A stretch of 64,000 nucleotides of DNA from Maribacter litopenaei (GTDB lineage: Bacteria > Bacteroidota > Bacteroidia > Flavobacteriales > Flavobacteriaceae): positions 3,717,001 to 3,781,000 of the forward strand of contig NZ_CP104205.1 of NCBI RefSeq assembly GCF_025244665.1, given 5' to 3'. The translations under genes were made by a program, and so were the position numbers. The notes beneath the pieces were generated by a model. That model had not been told where the DNA came from, made no database searches, and was given only the letters and a program-made list of their open reading frames with translations. Position 1 is the stretch's first letter, and every line of letters starts with the position of its first letter. Below, piece after piece: positions 63,010 through 64,000 of the stretch.

Positions 63010-64000
63010 TTAAACATCGTCATAATCTATTTTCAGGGTAGGAGTAATAGGATGGGCCTGGCACGTAAGTACAAAACCTTCTTCAATTTCACTGTCCGTA
63101 AGGATTTGGTTCATGGCCATTTCCGCTTTCCCTTCTTTTATTTTAGCAATACAACTGCTACATACCCCGCCTTGACAGGAATAAGGAGCATCAATGTTTT
63201 CCTTAAGAACGGCATCCAAAACGGTCGTTTTTTTGTCCATAGTGAGCTGAAACTCCTCATCGTCCAAAGTGACCGTGAGCGCGGTTTGTCCGTCCGGTAG
63301 ACTTGGCATTTCTTCTTTGATTTCCGTAGCGGTAAACAGCTCAAAATGGATTTTGTCTTTGGGAATATCATTGTCCAACAACGTATCCTTGACATTCTCT
63401 ATCATCTGTTGGGAATCACAGAGATAATATCCATCAAACTCCATTTTAGCATGCTTATTTTTTAGGGCATAGTTGACGGTAGAGGTATCTATACGACCAA
63501 AAAGAGCCTTATCCTCGCGAGTCTGACTATTGATAAAATAAACAAAAAAACGATTGGTATAATCTAGTTCTAATTTTACCAAATCCGTATAGAACATGGT
63601 CTCTTCATAGGATTTGTTACCATAGACCAAGACAAAGTTATTCTTTGGGTTTCCGTCCAGTACGGTTTTGGCAATACTCATAATGGGGGTGATGCCACTA
63701 CCTGCGGCAAAAGCGGCCACGTTTTGTGGATTACCTGAAGGTTTATAAGAAAACCTACCTTCAGGGGGCATTATCTCTAGGCTATCACCAACTTGAAGTT
63801 TGGTATTGGCAAAATGCGAAAATCCTCCATTGTCTACTTTTTTGATGCCAATGGTGATGTGAGTCCTTCTTTGGGGAGGAACTAATTGAGTAGGCCCTAC
63901 GTAATTCTTTGCCCTTGATTTCTTTTTTTATGGTAATATATTGACCGGCAGTGAACAAAAAGGTCTGTACCAATTCCTTAGGAATCTCAAAGGTAACCGC
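63010..64000 (-). CDS. PaaE-like FAD/NAD(P) reductase with 2Fe-2S domain (5' partial, frame-broken)
   Basis: The start lies beyond the window. The visible part begins AVTFEIPKELVQTFLFTAGQYITIKKEIKGKELRRAYSISSSP, with the R-x-Y-S FAD-binding motif. VAAFAAGSGITPIMSIAKTVL is the NAD(P)-binding G-x-G-x-T-P motif. The C-terminal plant-type ferredoxin domain has SCQGGVCSSCIAKIKEG and FVLTCQAHP, giving four cluster cysteines, and ends LKIDYDDV. The order FAD-NAD-2Fe2S and the tail match PaaE, the reductase of phenylacetyl-CoA epoxidase. No other paa gene is in view, so another monooxygenase partner is possible. A break near 63880 (minus-strand AAGGACTCACATC) fits AAGGTCCACATC, giving KKVHITIGIKKVDNGGF. 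Confidence 0.85.

Noticed and set aside
1..64000. Programmed ribosomal frameshifting at CCGAGA sites
   Set aside because: The shifts go in both directions with no slippery sequence or downstream structure in common, affect unrelated housekeeping genes, and the false stops at CCGTAA need substitution, not slippage.
1..64000. Mobile elements, phage or integrated plasmid
   Set aside because: No transposase, integrase, terminal inverted repeat or target duplication was recognised; the single tRNA gene shows no duplicated 3' end nearby.

Overview
The window reads as chromosomal DNA of a marine-type Flavobacteriaceae bacterium (Bacteroidetes). The evidence is a giant SprB-type adhesin with a type IX secretion (T9SS) type B C-terminal domain flanked by two PorP/SprF-family genes, a SusC/SusD pair, a PorE-like OmpA protein, several lineage-restricted conserved proteins (DUF4837, DUF4254, DUF6427 types), and recurring TAnnTTTG promoter elements. 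The species cannot be fixed from the sequence alone. No mobile element, integrase or CRISPR array was seen.

Layout: 0-17.6 kb, gliding/T9SS locus (PorP/SprF with SPOR-like tail, ~4,840-residue SprB-like adhesin, second PorP/SprF). 17.6-28.5 kb, housekeeping and envelope genes (folB, tRNA-Cys, DoxX-like, holB, pgk, LysM transglycosylase, DUF4837 lipoprotein, a hidden ~60-residue membrane protein, PorE-like OmpA, tatA, M23 peptidase). 28.5-31.7 kb, GH3-family protein and a DUF6909-type protein. 31.7-44.1 kb, surface polysaccharide cluster (Wzz-like, rfbB, rfbA, two Wzy/WaaL-like proteins, Wzx, three glycosyltransferases, a WecA-like initiating transferase, UDP-xylose synthase). 44.1-48.3 kb, purD, two DUF membrane proteins, DUF4254 and a GT9 transferase. 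48.3-58.3 kb, a minus-strand arsenosugar-type cluster (TIGR04282-like transferase, SusC, SusD, sodium:solute symporter, a fused phosphoesterase/AhpD-like protein, ArsS-like radical SAM) bordered by a TetR gene. 58.7-64 kb, HtrA protease, patatin-like phospholipase, SLC13-type permease and a PaaE-like reductase cut by the window end.

The most striking hidden signal concerns the DNA text itself. More than 40 frameshifts and in-frame stops interrupt otherwise intact genes, including essential ones (pgk, holB). Nearly all can be repaired by restoring one of two short motifs. CCGGA (or its complement TCCGG) is read as CCGAGA, CCGTAA or CCGA-A; GGTCC (or GGACC) is read as GATCC, GATC or a garbled variant. 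A few residual cases are A/T homopolymer miscounts. I infer systematic consensus errors at modified bases, probably in a long-read-only assembly, which would make the broken genes intact in the organism and reveal two DNA methylation specificities. Disrupted genes are therefore annotated here as single full-length CDSs with the break positions stated; coordinates are those of the given text.
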